Source: Isotricha intestinalis | Taxonomy: Eukaryota; Ciliophora; Litostomatea; Vestibuliferida; Isotrichidae | Assembly: GCA_023807065.1 (NCBI GenBank) | Contig: JAJJLU010003496.1 | Span: forward strand, 1-64,000 | Reading direction: 5' to 3' | DNA: 64,000 bases | Shown here: positions 30,788 to 40,446 of the stretch, piece by piece | Position numbering within the stretch: the first letter of the stretch is position 1 | How the letters are laid out: every line of letters begins with the position of its first letter | Made by a program: the position numbers and the translations under genes | Notes under the pieces: model-generated | The model's input: the letters and a program-made list of their open reading frames with translations, nothing else | Told to the model about the DNA's origin: nothing | Databases searched by the model: none

Positions 30788-32039
30788 TTAAAAAATAACA
30801 CATTTTTTCTTCTCTTTATCATTTTTTTTATCATCTTTCTTTTTTTTCCCTCCATTATGTTCTTTATCATCTAAATTAGGAATATCAACTTTATAATTAG
30901 CAACATCAGTATCTATTCTATTAATATCAATATTATTTTGCACATTATCATTGCTTCTATTTGAATCAAGATTTTCATTAGTATTAATATAATGTCCATT
31001 TAAACCTTCAATATCATTATTATCATTTTTATTATTATTATTATTATTAGAATTTAACTCATGAAAATTATTATTAATTAAAGGTTTCTCACTAAACCAA
31101 TCAAAAAAATAATCAAATTCATAATTATTTTTTTCCATAATATTCCTTAATAAACCTCTTAAATAATTATAATCAGGTTTACTTTCAAAATCTAAATTTC
31201 TAGTATATTTAACATATTCTTCAAATTCTTTAGGTAAATCATTACATAATTCTTCAGCAGAAGTATCTTTTTTTTTTTCATATATTTTCCTATATCTATC
31301 TTCTTTCCTATTCACTTTTAATCCTTGCCAAGGCAAACACCCTTTTAAAAAATAAATTAAAACATAACCAATTGCTTCTAAATCATCTCTTCTACTTTGT
31401 TCACAACCTTTTAAAGCATTAATAGAAGCATATCTTGCAGTACCAGTTAATTTTTTATTTTGAGAAAATTTAATATGACAATTATTCTTGTTAGACCAAT
31501 ATTTTTTCGATAAACCAAAATCTAAAACATAAACAATATAATTTTTCTCATTTCTTCCCATAACAAAATTATCAGGTTTAATATCTCTATGAATAACTAA
31601 TTTACTATGAACCCATTCAATTCTATCAATTATTTGAATTCCTAACATACAAGTTGTTTTAAGAGTAAATTTTCTTTTTTGTTTTTGGAATAAATCTTCT
31701 AAAGAATTTCCTAATAATTCCATTACTAAAATATTATAATTATTATTATATCCAAATGATTTTACTAATGGAATTCCATTTCCTTTTAAATGACATAACA
31801 TATATGCTTCCATTTCTAATAAACTTTGAGAATCTTTTCTTTCCTATTTTTTATATAAAATTGTTAAAAGAAGTTTTTTTAAATTATTTTATTACTAGTT
31901 TAAGTGCAAATTCTTCTTTTGTTTTTGTGTTTATTGCAGTGTATATTTTCCCAAAAGATCCTTCTCCTAGTTTTTTTTGAGCTTTGTAAAATTTAAAAAA
32001 AATTTTCCCAGATATGTCATCTGAATGATTGTGTGACAT
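30788..32039 (-). CDS. Casein kinase 1 family Ser/Thr kinase with CaaX tail, two exons
   Basis: Spliced minus-strand gene: exon 1 31896-32039 (ATG at 32039-32037), a 52-nt GT-AG intron 31844-31895, exon 2 30788-31843. Splicing restores the kinase N-lobe and gives 399 residues: glycine loop GEGSFG (25-30), FALKLERKDS spanning the junction with the ATP-binding Lys (45 or 47), catalytic HRDIKPDN (133-140), DFGLSKK (156-162) and the CK1-typical GTARYASINAL. After the kinase domain comes a poly-Asn, Lys-rich linker, and the protein ends CVIF, a CaaX prenylation box. CK1 enzymes regulate membrane traffic, Wnt-like and cell-cycle signalling; the prenyl signal points to membrane location. Confidence 0.9.
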
Positions 32040-32336
32040 TTTTTTTTATTTTTTTAATTAATAATGAATATATTATTTTATAATTTTTAATTTGTGGATG
32101 ATTTAAAAGTATCATTAGAAGACCTAAGAATTAAAATAAATAAGGATATATAAATCTTTTAATTAATTTAAATCTATAATTTCGAAATTGTTTTTATAAA
32201 AATAAATTTTAATCTCTTTCAATTATATATATTTTTTTTTTTAAATTATGCATTGATTATAATATTAGGATTGTAAAATTAAATATTTTTTCTTTATTAA
32301 TTGATTTTTTATTTTTAATATTCTTTTATTTTTATT

Positions 32337-33203
32337 ATGAAAAATGTTAATGAAAAAAAAAGTGATTTTAAGGATTTATTAAATGAAGTATGTACTGTTA
32401 TAAATAACAAAAAAGGAAATGAATTAGATAAATTTTCTTCTATAAGAAGAGATTTAATATTAAATCCAAAATATAAAAACCAAAATATGAAATTAAAATA
32501 TTCTCTTTTATTTAATAAATTTAACCATGATAAAAGTAGTTTATTCAGAAAAAATCTTTATAATAAAATTGGAAATGTTTTTATTGATACAATGAAGCCT
32601 CCAAATACAAATGATATAAATGATACGAAAAATGCAATTAAAGACTTTTTACAATGTATTAAATCTCCTAAAAGAAATGCATCTTATTGTAAAAACTGTT
32701 TATTTAATAAAAAATATAAAAAAAGTTTAAATAATTCAAATGATTCTAATTTAAATCAAAACAAAAAATCTAAAATTAAAACAAGATTATATTATTTAAT
32801 GAATTATTATGGTTATGATAATGAAATTAATAAAAAAAGGAAAGTAGATAGTTTTTCAACTGAAAAAAAAAATAATAATCATAAAAGAAGGAGTATTGAA
32901 ATTTTTAAAAAGGAATTATCTTATTTTTTAAATAAAAGTTTTTTTCCAATTTCAAAACAGAATAAAGAAAATTCTATAGATTTTAGTACAAGTGATACAT
33001 TAAGAAATAATAGTTCTCTTTATAAGAAAAAAAATTTATCTAGAAGTTTAAGTCATTTAGAATTAAAATCAATAGAATCTCAAAAACAAGTAGAAAAATC
33101 ACAAGAAGATTTAAAAAAAATAAAAAAAGAAATAGAAGATAGTTATTATAGATATTTTTTAAAATTTAAAAAATTTCCTTCTAATAAAGCTTTAAATAAA
33201 TGA
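32337..33203 (+). CDS. Lys/Asn/Ser-rich hypothetical protein
   Basis: A 288-residue strongly basic protein with no recognised domain. Two Cys close together (SYCKNCLFN, about 119-127) could be half of a zinc site but lack partners. A coiled-coil stretch lies near the C-terminus (KQVEKSQEDLKKIKKEIEDS). It ends in TGA followed at once by TAA. It starts about 300 nt from the divergent kinase gene; that gap is AT-rich with nothing else visible. Confidence 0.55.
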   Translation: MKNVNEKKSDFKDLLNEVCTVINNKKGNELDKFSSIRRDLILNPKYKNQNMKLKYSLLFNKFNHDKSSLFRKNLYNKIGNVFIDTMKPPNTNDINDTKNAIKDFLQCIKSPKRNASYCKNCLFNKKYKKSLNNSNDSNLNQNKKSKIKTRLYYLMNYYGYDNEINKKRKVDSFSTEKKNNNHKRRSIEIFKKELSYFLNKSFFPISKQNKENSIDFSTSDTLRNNSSLYKKKNLSRSLSHLELKSIESQKQVEKSQEDLKKIKKEIEDSYYRYFLKFKKFPSNKALNK

Positions 33204-33388
33204 TAACCAAATTCAAATTATTAACAAAAAAATTAATCTTTAAACTTAAGTGTTAATATTTAGTTAAGTATAACTAATAGATAAATATATTTTTTATGGA
33301 AAATTTATTTATTAAAAATTACAAAACAACTATTATATAATAATTAATAATTTTAAAAAGAATTTTAAAAAAAGAAAAATATATAAAA

Positions 33389-34798
33389 ATGGAAGAACAA
33401 ATAAGAATAGAATACGAATTATCTCAATTAAAAAACAATAATTTAGGAATAATGATAACATCAATAAAACAAAAAAAAGAATATCAAATAGATATAATAA
33501 TACCTCATTCTTTAATAGATCCTTCAATATATAATGAAGAAATAACATTTGTTTTAGTAATAAATTCAGATACTTTTCCTTATTCTCCACCAAAATTATT
33601 TTGTACAACACAATATTGTTTTCCTCAATATTCAGACGGTAGAGACATTTTAGAAGAAGTTTTAGGAGAAAAATGGAATGAAAATATTAAATTAATTACT
33701 TTACTTCCTTTAATTCCTGATTTTATTAAAAAAGTTTTTATGGATGGAAATTTACTTTATATTGGGAAATATTATTTAGGAGGAAAATATGATTTAAAAT
33801 TACTTGAAAGAAGTAATTTTGAAATTAAACAAGTTAAAGAAAATGTGTTAATAAATGGGAAATGGGTTAAATTTTTAAGGATTATGTTAATAAGTGATAT
33901 TTATTTTTTGCTTTTTGAAAGTGAAAAGTGGAATAAAAATAAATTAACTTTAGTCTTTTGGTCTTCTATAAATTGTCTTAAAAGTATTAAAAAAATTTTA
34001 GTGAATAATTTAGTTTTTATTCATTGGAGTCAAAAAGGTATTAATATACCTTATGAAATGTTTTTAACAATGGATAAAGGAGAAGAAACTGTTGATAAAT
34101 TATTAGAAAAAATTCATTATTTTGGTTTAAATTATAATATCACTAAAGAAATTAAAGGAAATAAAATTGAAGAAAAAAAAGAAAATGAAATTGTTGAAGA
34201 AAAGATTGATAATAAAGTTGATGAAGTTAAAAAGGAAGAAAAGAAAATAGAAGAAAAAAAAGAAGAACCGAAAATAGAAGAAAAAAAAGAAGAATCGAAA
34301 TCTGAAGAAGAAAAAAATGAAGAACCTAAAATAGAAGAAAAAAAGGATGAAGTAAAAAATGAGGAAAAAGAAAATAAAGAAGAACCAAAATTAGAAGAAA
34401 AAAAAAATGAAGAAACAAAATTAGAAGAAAAAAAAAGTGAAGAACCCAAAATAGAACAAAATGAAAAGAAAGAAGAAGATAAAAAAGAAGAAGACAAAAA
34501 AGAAGAAGATCAAAAAAAAGAAGAAGAAAAGAAAGAAGAAGAAAAAAAAGAAGAAGAAAAAAAAGAAGAAGAAAAAAAAGAAGAAGAAAAAAAAGAAGAA
34601 GAAAAGAAAGAAGAAGAAAATATATCAGAATTAGAATCTGAGGTAGAAAAATTAGAAAAAGAATTTGAAGAAAATAAAGAAAATGAAAATGTAAAAAACA
34701 GACTTGGAGAATTATATGATAAATTGGTAACATATTATCAAAAAAATGATCCTTCAAAAGTAACAGAATTACTAATGAAACAATCAGCCTTTGAATGA
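33389..34798 (+). CDS. UBC/RWD-fold plus PH-like protein with long Glu/Lys repeat
   Basis: A 469-residue protein. Residues 1-120 resemble the ubiquitin-conjugating (UBC/RWD) fold: DTFPYSPPKLFC, then YSDGRDILEEVLGEKW and LLPLIPDFI. There is no active-site Cys in the HPN-type context, so it is probably a non-catalytic UEV-like domain. Residues about 125-255 resemble a PH-like barrel (GKWVKFLRIMLISDIYFLLF). Residues 260-415 are an almost pure Glu/Lys repeat, and the C-terminus (415-469) is coiled coil and helical. A scaffold or adaptor role is inferred. Confidence 0.55.
   Translation: MEEQIRIEYELSQLKNNNLGIMITSIKQKKEYQIDIIIPHSLIDPSIYNEEITFVLVINSDTFPYSPPKLFCTTQYCFPQYSDGRDILEEVLGEKWNENIKLITLLPLIPDFIKKVFMDGNLLYIGKYYLGGKYDLKLLERSNFEIKQVKENVLINGKWVKFLRIMLISDIYFLLFESEKWNKNKLTLVFWSSINCLKSIKKILVNNLVFIHWSQKGINIPYEMFLTMDKGEETVDKLLEKIHYFGLNYNITKEIKGNKIEEKKENEIVEEKIDNKVDEVKKEEKKIEEKKEEPKIEEKKEESKSEEEKNEEPKIEEKKDEVKNEEKENKEEPKLEEKKNEETKLEEKKSEEPKIEQNEKKEEDKKEEDKKEEDQKKEEEKKEEEKKEEEKKEEEKKEEEKKEEEKKEEENISELESEVEKLEKEFEENKENENVKNRLGELYDKLVTYYQKNDPSKVTELLMKQSAFE
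34240..34620 (+). repeat. Purine-only coding repeat (Glu/Lys)
   Basis: About 380 nt made almost only of A and G, with units such as GAAGAAAAAAAAGAA repeated in tandem (most regular at 34515-34620). It lies inside the UBC-fold gene and encodes KKEEE-type units. It is expected to be length-variable, and long purine tracts of this kind can form unusual DNA structures. The opposite strand is open only because of this repeat and is not a gene. Confidence 0.8.
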
Positions 34799-34877
34799 AT
34801 AAATAAATAAATCATAAAATTAATTTAAACGTAAAAATAATTAAAAAAAAAGAATAATTTTTAAAAAAAAATTATAC

Positions 34878-35660
34878 ATGGAAAAAAAAAATAATGAAAT
34901 AAATCAACAAAACATAAACGAAGGTTTATTATTAAATTATTTAAAACTTTTATCTCAATCAATCTTTGAATATTTAAATTTACATCCTTGGAATTCTTTT
35001 CCAACAATAACAGAATTAAATGATTTAGAAGTTAAAAACAAAATGAAAAAAAAAATAGAAATTTCCCTTTCACTTTTATTAAAAAAAGCAAAAGAAAATA
35101 AAAATAAAGAATTAGAACATTTAATATTATTTGAAAAAAATGTATTAAATGATCAAGATTGTTTAAATAAAACAACAAAATTAAGTTTATTAATAAGTTC
35201 AGTTATAACAAGAACTAAAATAATTAAAGTAATTGATCAAAAACAAAAAATTGAAGATTTAATGGTTGAATACTTACAAATGATTATGAAAAATTTTCAT
35301 TCTGCTTACCAAAATTCAATTTATGGTTTTTATGAATCTATTGCTAATAATTTATGTATTATTAATAACTCTAAATTTATTTTTGATTATGAATATGCTT
35401 TTTTATATGATAGAGAGTATTTTGATAAAGAATTAATTCCAAAAATTAAAGATGAAATTAAAAAATTATATTTATTCTTTGGAGATGATATTAAAATGTT
35501 TAATTGTGAAAATGTTAATTTAAATACTTTTAATGAATGTAAAAAATTTTCAGTATTAGTTGAACAATTGAAACTTTATAAAGAACAAATGAAAAAAATG
35601 AGTGAAGAAGAAAAAGAAAATAAAAAAAAATTAATTAAAAGTATTATAGATAATTTATAA
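34878..35660 (+). CDS. Helical hypothetical protein
   Basis: A 260-residue, mostly alpha-helical protein starting 79 nt after the preceding stop. Folded-looking parts are NYLKLLSQSIFEYLNLHPWN (about 19-38) and FHSAYQNSIYGFYESIANN (about 141-159). The C-terminus is a Lys/Glu coiled coil. No motif, signal or membrane segment is recognised. The good hydrophobic patterning argues for a real globular protein. Confidence 0.55.
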   Translation: MEKKNNEINQQNINEGLLLNYLKLLSQSIFEYLNLHPWNSFPTITELNDLEVKNKMKKKIEISLSLLLKKAKENKNKELEHLILFEKNVLNDQDCLNKTTKLSLLISSVITRTKIIKVIDQKQKIEDLMVEYLQMIMKNFHSAYQNSIYGFYESIANNLCIINNSKFIFDYEYAFLYDREYFDKELIPKIKDEIKKLYLFFGDDIKMFNCENVNLNTFNECKKFSVLVEQLKLYKEQMKKMSEEEKENKKKLIKSIIDNL

Positions 35661-35786
35661 CTAATTTTTATTTTTTTATACAATTATTAACTATTTTTTA
35701 ATAACAATATTTAAAACTTTTTTTAAATATCCTAACTTTTTTCTTTTAAATTTAGAATCTTTATAAAAGAGAATAATTAATAAATT

Positions 35787-36602
35787 TTATAGTTCATCAT
35801 TATTAGATAAATTTGTTAAATTATATATATCATTATATAAATAATTATTATTTAATAAATTAGGATTTTTAAACGATGAAAAATTAATTTCATCTTCATC
35901 AGATATAATACCATTTAACTGGCGTTTTATCTTAATAATTTTATCGACTATAAAATTATAATCAATAAAATCCTTTTTACAATAACTATTACATGATTTC
36001 TTTAAAAATTTATATCTTTTATTTATATCATTAAAAGAAAATTTTTCAATTGTTTCAAATTGAACTTTAAAAGAAAAATAATTATAATTGAAATTTACAT
36101 TATTATTTTTAAAATATTCAAAGATATCTAAAAAATCTTCGTTTGAGGCAATTTCTTTTATATATAAGCCTAAAAAAATAAAATATTCTTCATAAGAAAA
36201 ATTAAAAGGCCATTTACAAACATCTAAATAAAGAGAAAATAAACATAATTCAAATTCATTAAGCATTAATTTTTTAAGTATAACACAAAAATTATGATAA
36301 ATTTTATATTCGTTTTTTATTATTTGAGGAATTACTTTAGATTCTTTTATAATTTTATTTGCAAAAGATAAACATAATAAAGAAAGATCTTCATTAATAT
36401 AATTATTATATTTTATTGAATATGATGTTGATTTTTCTTTTAAAAAATTATCATTTAATGAAGGTTTTAAATTTTTTAATTCTTGATTTATCTTTTCTTT
36501 AAACTGTATCATATCTATTTTTGGAGTTTTTTTTTCTTCATTTGATTTTCTTTTTTTTTTATTTATGAATGTTTTCTCTTTATTTAAACTTAATTTTTCC
36601 AT
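35787..36602 (-). CDS. Hypothetical protein with helical core
   Basis: A 271-residue protein with a basic N-terminal segment (KKRKSNEEKKTPK), then a helical core (about 60-200) with several Trp/Cys/Phe-rich helices such as LMLNEFELCLFSLYLDVCKW and IFLGLYIKEIAS. The core weakly recalls cyclin-type five-helix bundles, but I find no clear signature. The C-terminus is Asn-rich and acidic. It faces the neighbouring plus-strand gene tail to tail. Confidence 0.5.
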   Translation of the reverse strand: MEKLSLNKEKTFINKKKRKSNEEKKTPKIDMIQFKEKINQELKNLKPSLNDNFLKEKSTSYSIKYNNYINEDLSLLCLSFANKIIKESKVIPQIIKNEYKIYHNFCVILKKLMLNEFELCLFSLYLDVCKWPFNFSYEEYFIFLGLYIKEIASNEDFLDIFEYFKNNNVNFNYNYFSFKVQFETIEKFSFNDINKRYKFLKKSCNSYCKKDFIDYNFIVDKIIKIKRQLNGIISDEDEINFSSFKNPNLLNNNYLYNDIYNLTNLSNNDEL

Positions 36603-36638
36603 TATGAAATTGTTTATAAAATTTATAATTAAAAATAT

Positions 36639-37085
36639 TTAATTTTCAAAAATAGTTTTAGCTAATTTTTTATAGTCAATATTTCCATCCTCATCACCAA
36701 TTTCATTTATTAAATAATTAATTTCTTCTTCATTTAAACAATCACCCAGAACAATTAAACCATGTTTTAATTCATTTAAATTGACTTTTCCTGTTTTTTC
36801 TTCATCAAAAAATTCAAAAGCTTGAATAAGGTCTTTTGAAGTTTTATTTGTTTTTAATTTTTCAATATATATTTTTTTAAGCTCTTCATAAGTAACTTTA
36901 TCATTTCCATTTTGAATTAGTTCTTTATTTAATTCTACTATATCTTCTTCAGTTAAATATATTCCTAAACCTCTTAACAATAATCCAACTTCATTTGAAT
37001 TTATATAATTATCTTTATCATGATCTATAAGTCCAAAGGTTTCTTTAAGTTTATTTTCTCTTTCTTTTGAAAGTTGATTATTCAT
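36639..37085 (-). CDS. Calmodulin/centrin-like EF-hand protein
   Basis: The start chosen is the ATG at 37085, giving 148 residues (MNNQLSKE...); the frame is open further upstream but without an ATG. Four EF-hand positions are seen in the calmodulin/centrin layout. EF1 is canonical (DHDKDNYINSNE). EF2 is degenerate (NGNDKVTYEE). EF3 reads DEEKTGKVNLNE and could bind calcium. EF4 is shortened (GDEDGNIDYKK). It is probably a calcium sensor of the centrin/caltractin or divergent calmodulin type, with one or two working sites. Its start lies 79 nt from that of the divergent PDI gene. Confidence 0.8.
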   Translation of the reverse strand: MNNQLSKERENKLKETFGLIDHDKDNYINSNEVGLLLRGLGIYLTEEDIVELNKELIQNGNDKVTYEELKKIYIEKLKTNKTSKDLIQAFEFFDEEKTGKVNLNELKHGLIVLGDCLNEEEINYLINEIGDEDGNIDYKKLAKTIFEN

Positions 37086-37164
37086 TTGTTTATTTGTTAT
37101 TATAACAAATAAATTCAAAAATCATAAATTAATTATGATTTATACATTTTATATTTAAAAAAAA

Positions 37165-38364
37165 ATGAATAAAAAAATTTATTATTTCTTTTTTTTCTTT
37201 TTTCAATATATACAATCATTATTTGAAGACCCAAAACATATAAAAAATATATTAGACACAGATTTAATGATGGAAACAATAAAACAAAAAAATAAATTAG
37301 CTTTAATATTATTTTACTCACCTTCTTGTCCTCATTGTAAAAAATTTGAACCTGAATATATAAAATTATCAGAATTTTTTTATGAAAAAATAGACTTTTA
37401 TGCAGTTAATACAAGAATAGCAAAATATAAAAATAAATTTAATGTTAGATATGTTCCACTTTTATATATTTATAATAATGGAAATCTTCAAGAACATATC
37501 GGAGGAGAAAAATATAATGTTCTTGTTAAATTAATTAACGAAAATTATTTAAAGGAATGTACATATATAAAATATAATAATATTGAAACCTTTCAAAATT
37601 ATTTTATGAACGACTCTACTAAATTAAATTATATTATTGGATTTTTTAATGATGAGGATAAATTAAATATTTTTATTAATCAAACTAATAAAAAGATAGA
37701 CTTTATTGATTTTTGTTATTATGTAATTAATGAAAGAAATGATACTGATAAAGATTCTAATGTTGTTTTATTATATAATAAACAAAGAGGAATGAATCAA
37801 TTTGTTGATTTTAGATATAATATTTCAGATGAAGTTCTTGATAATTATAACCAATTTATTTATTTGCACTCCGAAAAAATTTATCATTTTATTAATTCAT
37901 CAAAGGATTTATCAGTTTTATCCAATGAAGAAAAAGATAGTATAATATTTTCATTTAATAAACCAAATCAAATTGATGAAATAATAGAAAAAATTTATTT
38001 ATTTCAAATGAATTATGGAAATAAATATAATTATGTTATTATGAATTATAAAAATGAAACAGAAGGAATTATTTATTATTATGAGAGATTTACAAGTAAA
38101 ATTACAAATATTAATGATCTTGATATATTAAATTCTACTCAATCAAATGAAAAAACATATTTAAAATCAAATAAAAAATTTATGGCTGCTTCTGAAGTTT
38201 TAGATACTTCAAAAATTATTTTTTATGAAGATGAAAATCCTCCTTTAGATTTTGCAGCGAAATTAATTTTTTTTTTTATTTATTTAATAATATATTCAAT
38301 AGTGTTCTTTATTATATTAATTATTATATCAGATAAAGATGATGAAGATTCAGAAGAATATTAA
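37165..38364 (+). CDS. Membrane-anchored protein disulfide isomerase-like protein
   Basis: A 399-residue protein with a signal peptide (Lys-rich start followed by an aromatic hydrophobic stretch, about 1-20), a thioredoxin domain (about 28-130) with active site CPHC (55-58) and the cis-Pro region RYVPLLYIY, further thioredoxin-like inactive segments, then a C-terminal transmembrane helix (about 367-388) and a short acidic cytosolic tail. This is the layout of ER membrane PDIs (TMX type), which oxidise or shuffle disulfides in secretory proteins such as the Cys-rich protein at 45.1 kb. The CPHC dithiol matches DsbA-type or oxidising PDIs more than CGHC. Confidence 0.82.
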   Translation: MNKKIYYFFFFFFQYIQSLFEDPKHIKNILDTDLMMETIKQKNKLALILFYSPSCPHCKKFEPEYIKLSEFFYEKIDFYAVNTRIAKYKNKFNVRYVPLLYIYNNGNLQEHIGGEKYNVLVKLINENYLKECTYIKYNNIETFQNYFMNDSTKLNYIIGFFNDEDKLNIFINQTNKKIDFIDFCYYVINERNDTDKDSNVVLLYNKQRGMNQFVDFRYNISDEVLDNYNQFIYLHSEKIYHFINSSKDLSVLSNEEKDSIIFSFNKPNQIDEIIEKIYLFQMNYGNKYNYVIMNYKNETEGIIYYYERFTSKITNINDLDILNSTQSNEKTYLKSNKKFMAASEVLDTSKIIFYEDENPPLDFAAKLIFFFIYLIIYSIVFFIILIIISDKDDEDSEEY

Positions 38365-38493
38365 AAAAATATCGTTATTTGTAATTAAAAATATTTATTA
38401 TTAATTAATTAAAATTTCATATATATTAAATATTATAAACATTAAAATTGAATTTCCAATTATCCCGCTTATAAATTCTATTTATTTAATTAA

Positions 38494-40344
38494 ATGAATA
38501 ATACTCAATCAATTGAATCTCTTTTTAATTTTGATTATACAACAAGAAAAACTTATGAAATTGATGGAGAATATCAAATAACAAATATTCACCCAACAAA
38601 AACTAAAAAAGTTGATAATAAAGAGTTATTGACTGCAACTCTTTCAGATGGAATTTTATCATATAATAAATTTTTATTTTGTAAAGAAATAGGAAGTCCC
38701 GAAATTGAAATGGGACAAATAATAAAAATTAGAAAGATTTTACCTTTAATTCTTTCAAATAATCCAGATAGAGTTTTTTTGATTAAAGAATTTAAAATCA
38801 TTAAAAAAGAAAAAAATATTAGAAATTGCCCTTTAATTAAAGACAATCATTCAATTGAAAAAGAAAATGAAATAAATAAAAAAGAAAATTTAAACATTGA
38901 GAATCCTAAAAAAATATCAGATAGTTTAAGTAATAATTCAATTAATTTATCAGAAGAAAGTTTTACAGAAAATATATCAAATAATATAAAAGAACAAGAA
39001 GTGTTTGAAGGAAAAAATTATATTCCTCTTAGACAAATTACTACTTTTACAAAAGATTTTACAATTTATGTTAGAATAATTTCAAAAAGCGAAATTAAAA
39101 AGTTTAATAAAAATAGAGCTGGTATGTTATTTTCATTTGTAGTTAAAGATGAAGAAAATACAACAATGCAAATTGTATGTTTTGATAAAATTGTAGATAA
39201 ATTTTATGATTTAATAAAAGAAGATAATGTTTATGAAATAAGAGGAGGCAATATAAAAGTGAATGATAAACAATATAATACAACAACATCTGATTATAAA
39301 ATAATTTTAAATGAAGACTCAACGGTAAATGAAATGGAAGATAGTAATAAAATACAAAAAGATAATATGAATTTTTTAACAACTAAAGATATTTTCAATT
39401 TACCTGTTAATACATTAGTTAATGTATTATGTATAATAATGGATAAAGGGATAATTATTCAAAAAAATACAAGAAATGGAGAAATTGATATGAGAAGAAC
39501 AATAATTTCAGATTCTAATGGAACTTCAATTGAATTAACTTTATGGAAAAAATTTGCAAATTTAGAGATTGAAAATGGAAATATTTTATTAATTAGAAAA
39601 GGAAGAGTTAATGATTTCGGAGGAAAAAATATTACAAGTGTAAATGAAAGTAATATTGAAATTAACCCTGAAATAAAAGAATTAGAAAATGAAATTAATT
39701 CATTAAAAAATTATTATACTAATTATTTAAATAATATATCAATTATAGAAAAGAATAATAAGAATAATGATGATAATAAAAAAAGTAAATTCGAAGATAA
39801 AATAGTTTTTATTGAAACTATCTTAGAAAATATGGATAAATATTTAGATGATTTAAACCATAAGTTTCCTTTTTATAAAATAAAAGCAGTTATTACTCAT
39901 ATAACACATAATGATAAAAATTTTTACCCAGGATGTCCTAATAAAGAATGTCAAAAAAAAATATTCTTTGAAAATAATTCATGGGTTTGTAGGAATTGTA
40001 AAAGACAATATAATTCTCCAAAATATCAATATTCAGTTAATATAAGAGTAAAAGATGCTTCTGCAGAATATTATATAGATTTATTTGGAAAAACTGCAGA
40101 AGCTTTATTAAAAATGAATGCTGGAGAATATAGAAAATTGTTGATTGATAGAAATGATGATAAAATTAACGAATTAACTGGAAATATTCAATATAAAGAG
40201 TTTTACTTTCTTTTAAAAGTTAAAAATCAAGAATATAATGATGTTATTAAAAGAAAATTTACTGCAACTAAAATTGAAGAATTAGATTGTCTTAAAGAGT
40301 CTATGAGATTATTAGAAGAATTTAAAGAGAAAAAACTAATATAA
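38494..40344 (+). CDS. Replication protein A large subunit (RPA1)
   Basis: A 616-residue protein with the RPA70 plan. An N-terminal OB-like region (about 1-110) is followed by a linker, DBD-A (about 170-280: KFNKNRAGMLFSFVVKDEE, MQIVCFDKIVDKFY), DBD-B (about 290-400: DSNGTSIELTLWKKFA) and DBD-C (about 435-610) with the zinc ribbon CPNKECQKK followed by WVCRNCK (four Cys, about 481-506) and YQYSVNIRVKDAS. It binds single-stranded DNA in replication, repair and recombination. The length agrees with other RPA1 proteins (about 600-620). Confidence 0.93.
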   Translation: MNNTQSIESLFNFDYTTRKTYEIDGEYQITNIHPTKTKKVDNKELLTATLSDGILSYNKFLFCKEIGSPEIEMGQIIKIRKILPLILSNNPDRVFLIKEFKIIKKEKNIRNCPLIKDNHSIEKENEINKKENLNIENPKKISDSLSNNSINLSEESFTENISNNIKEQEVFEGKNYIPLRQITTFTKDFTIYVRIISKSEIKKFNKNRAGMLFSFVVKDEENTTMQIVCFDKIVDKFYDLIKEDNVYEIRGGNIKVNDKQYNTTTSDYKIILNEDSTVNEMEDSNKIQKDNMNFLTTKDIFNLPVNTLVNVLCIIMDKGIIIQKNTRNGEIDMRRTIISDSNGTSIELTLWKKFANLEIENGNILLIRKGRVNDFGGKNITSVNESNIEINPEIKELENEINSLKNYYTNYLNNISIIEKNNKNNDDNKKSKFEDKIVFIETILENMDKYLDDLNHKFPFYKIKAVITHITHNDKNFYPGCPNKECQKKIFFENNSWVCRNCKRQYNSPKYQYSVNIRVKDASAEYYIDLFGKTAEALLKMNAGEYRKLLIDRNDDKINELTGNIQYKEFYFLLKVKNQEYNDVIKRKFTATKIEELDCLKESMRLLEEFKEKKLI

Positions 40345-40446
40345 TTTCATATTATTATTTATTTCAATATTAACTTATTTATTTTTTTTTCATATTTTTT
40401 TTTCTATCTTAAAATTAATAGTTAGATAAAAATTATAATTTTAAAA

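Noticed and set aside
34132..34757. Long Leu/Ser/Phe-rich open frames on the minus strand
   Set aside because: They are the complement of the purine-only Glu/Lys repeat in the UBC-fold gene. Their openness follows from the repeat, and the peptides are pure low complexity.
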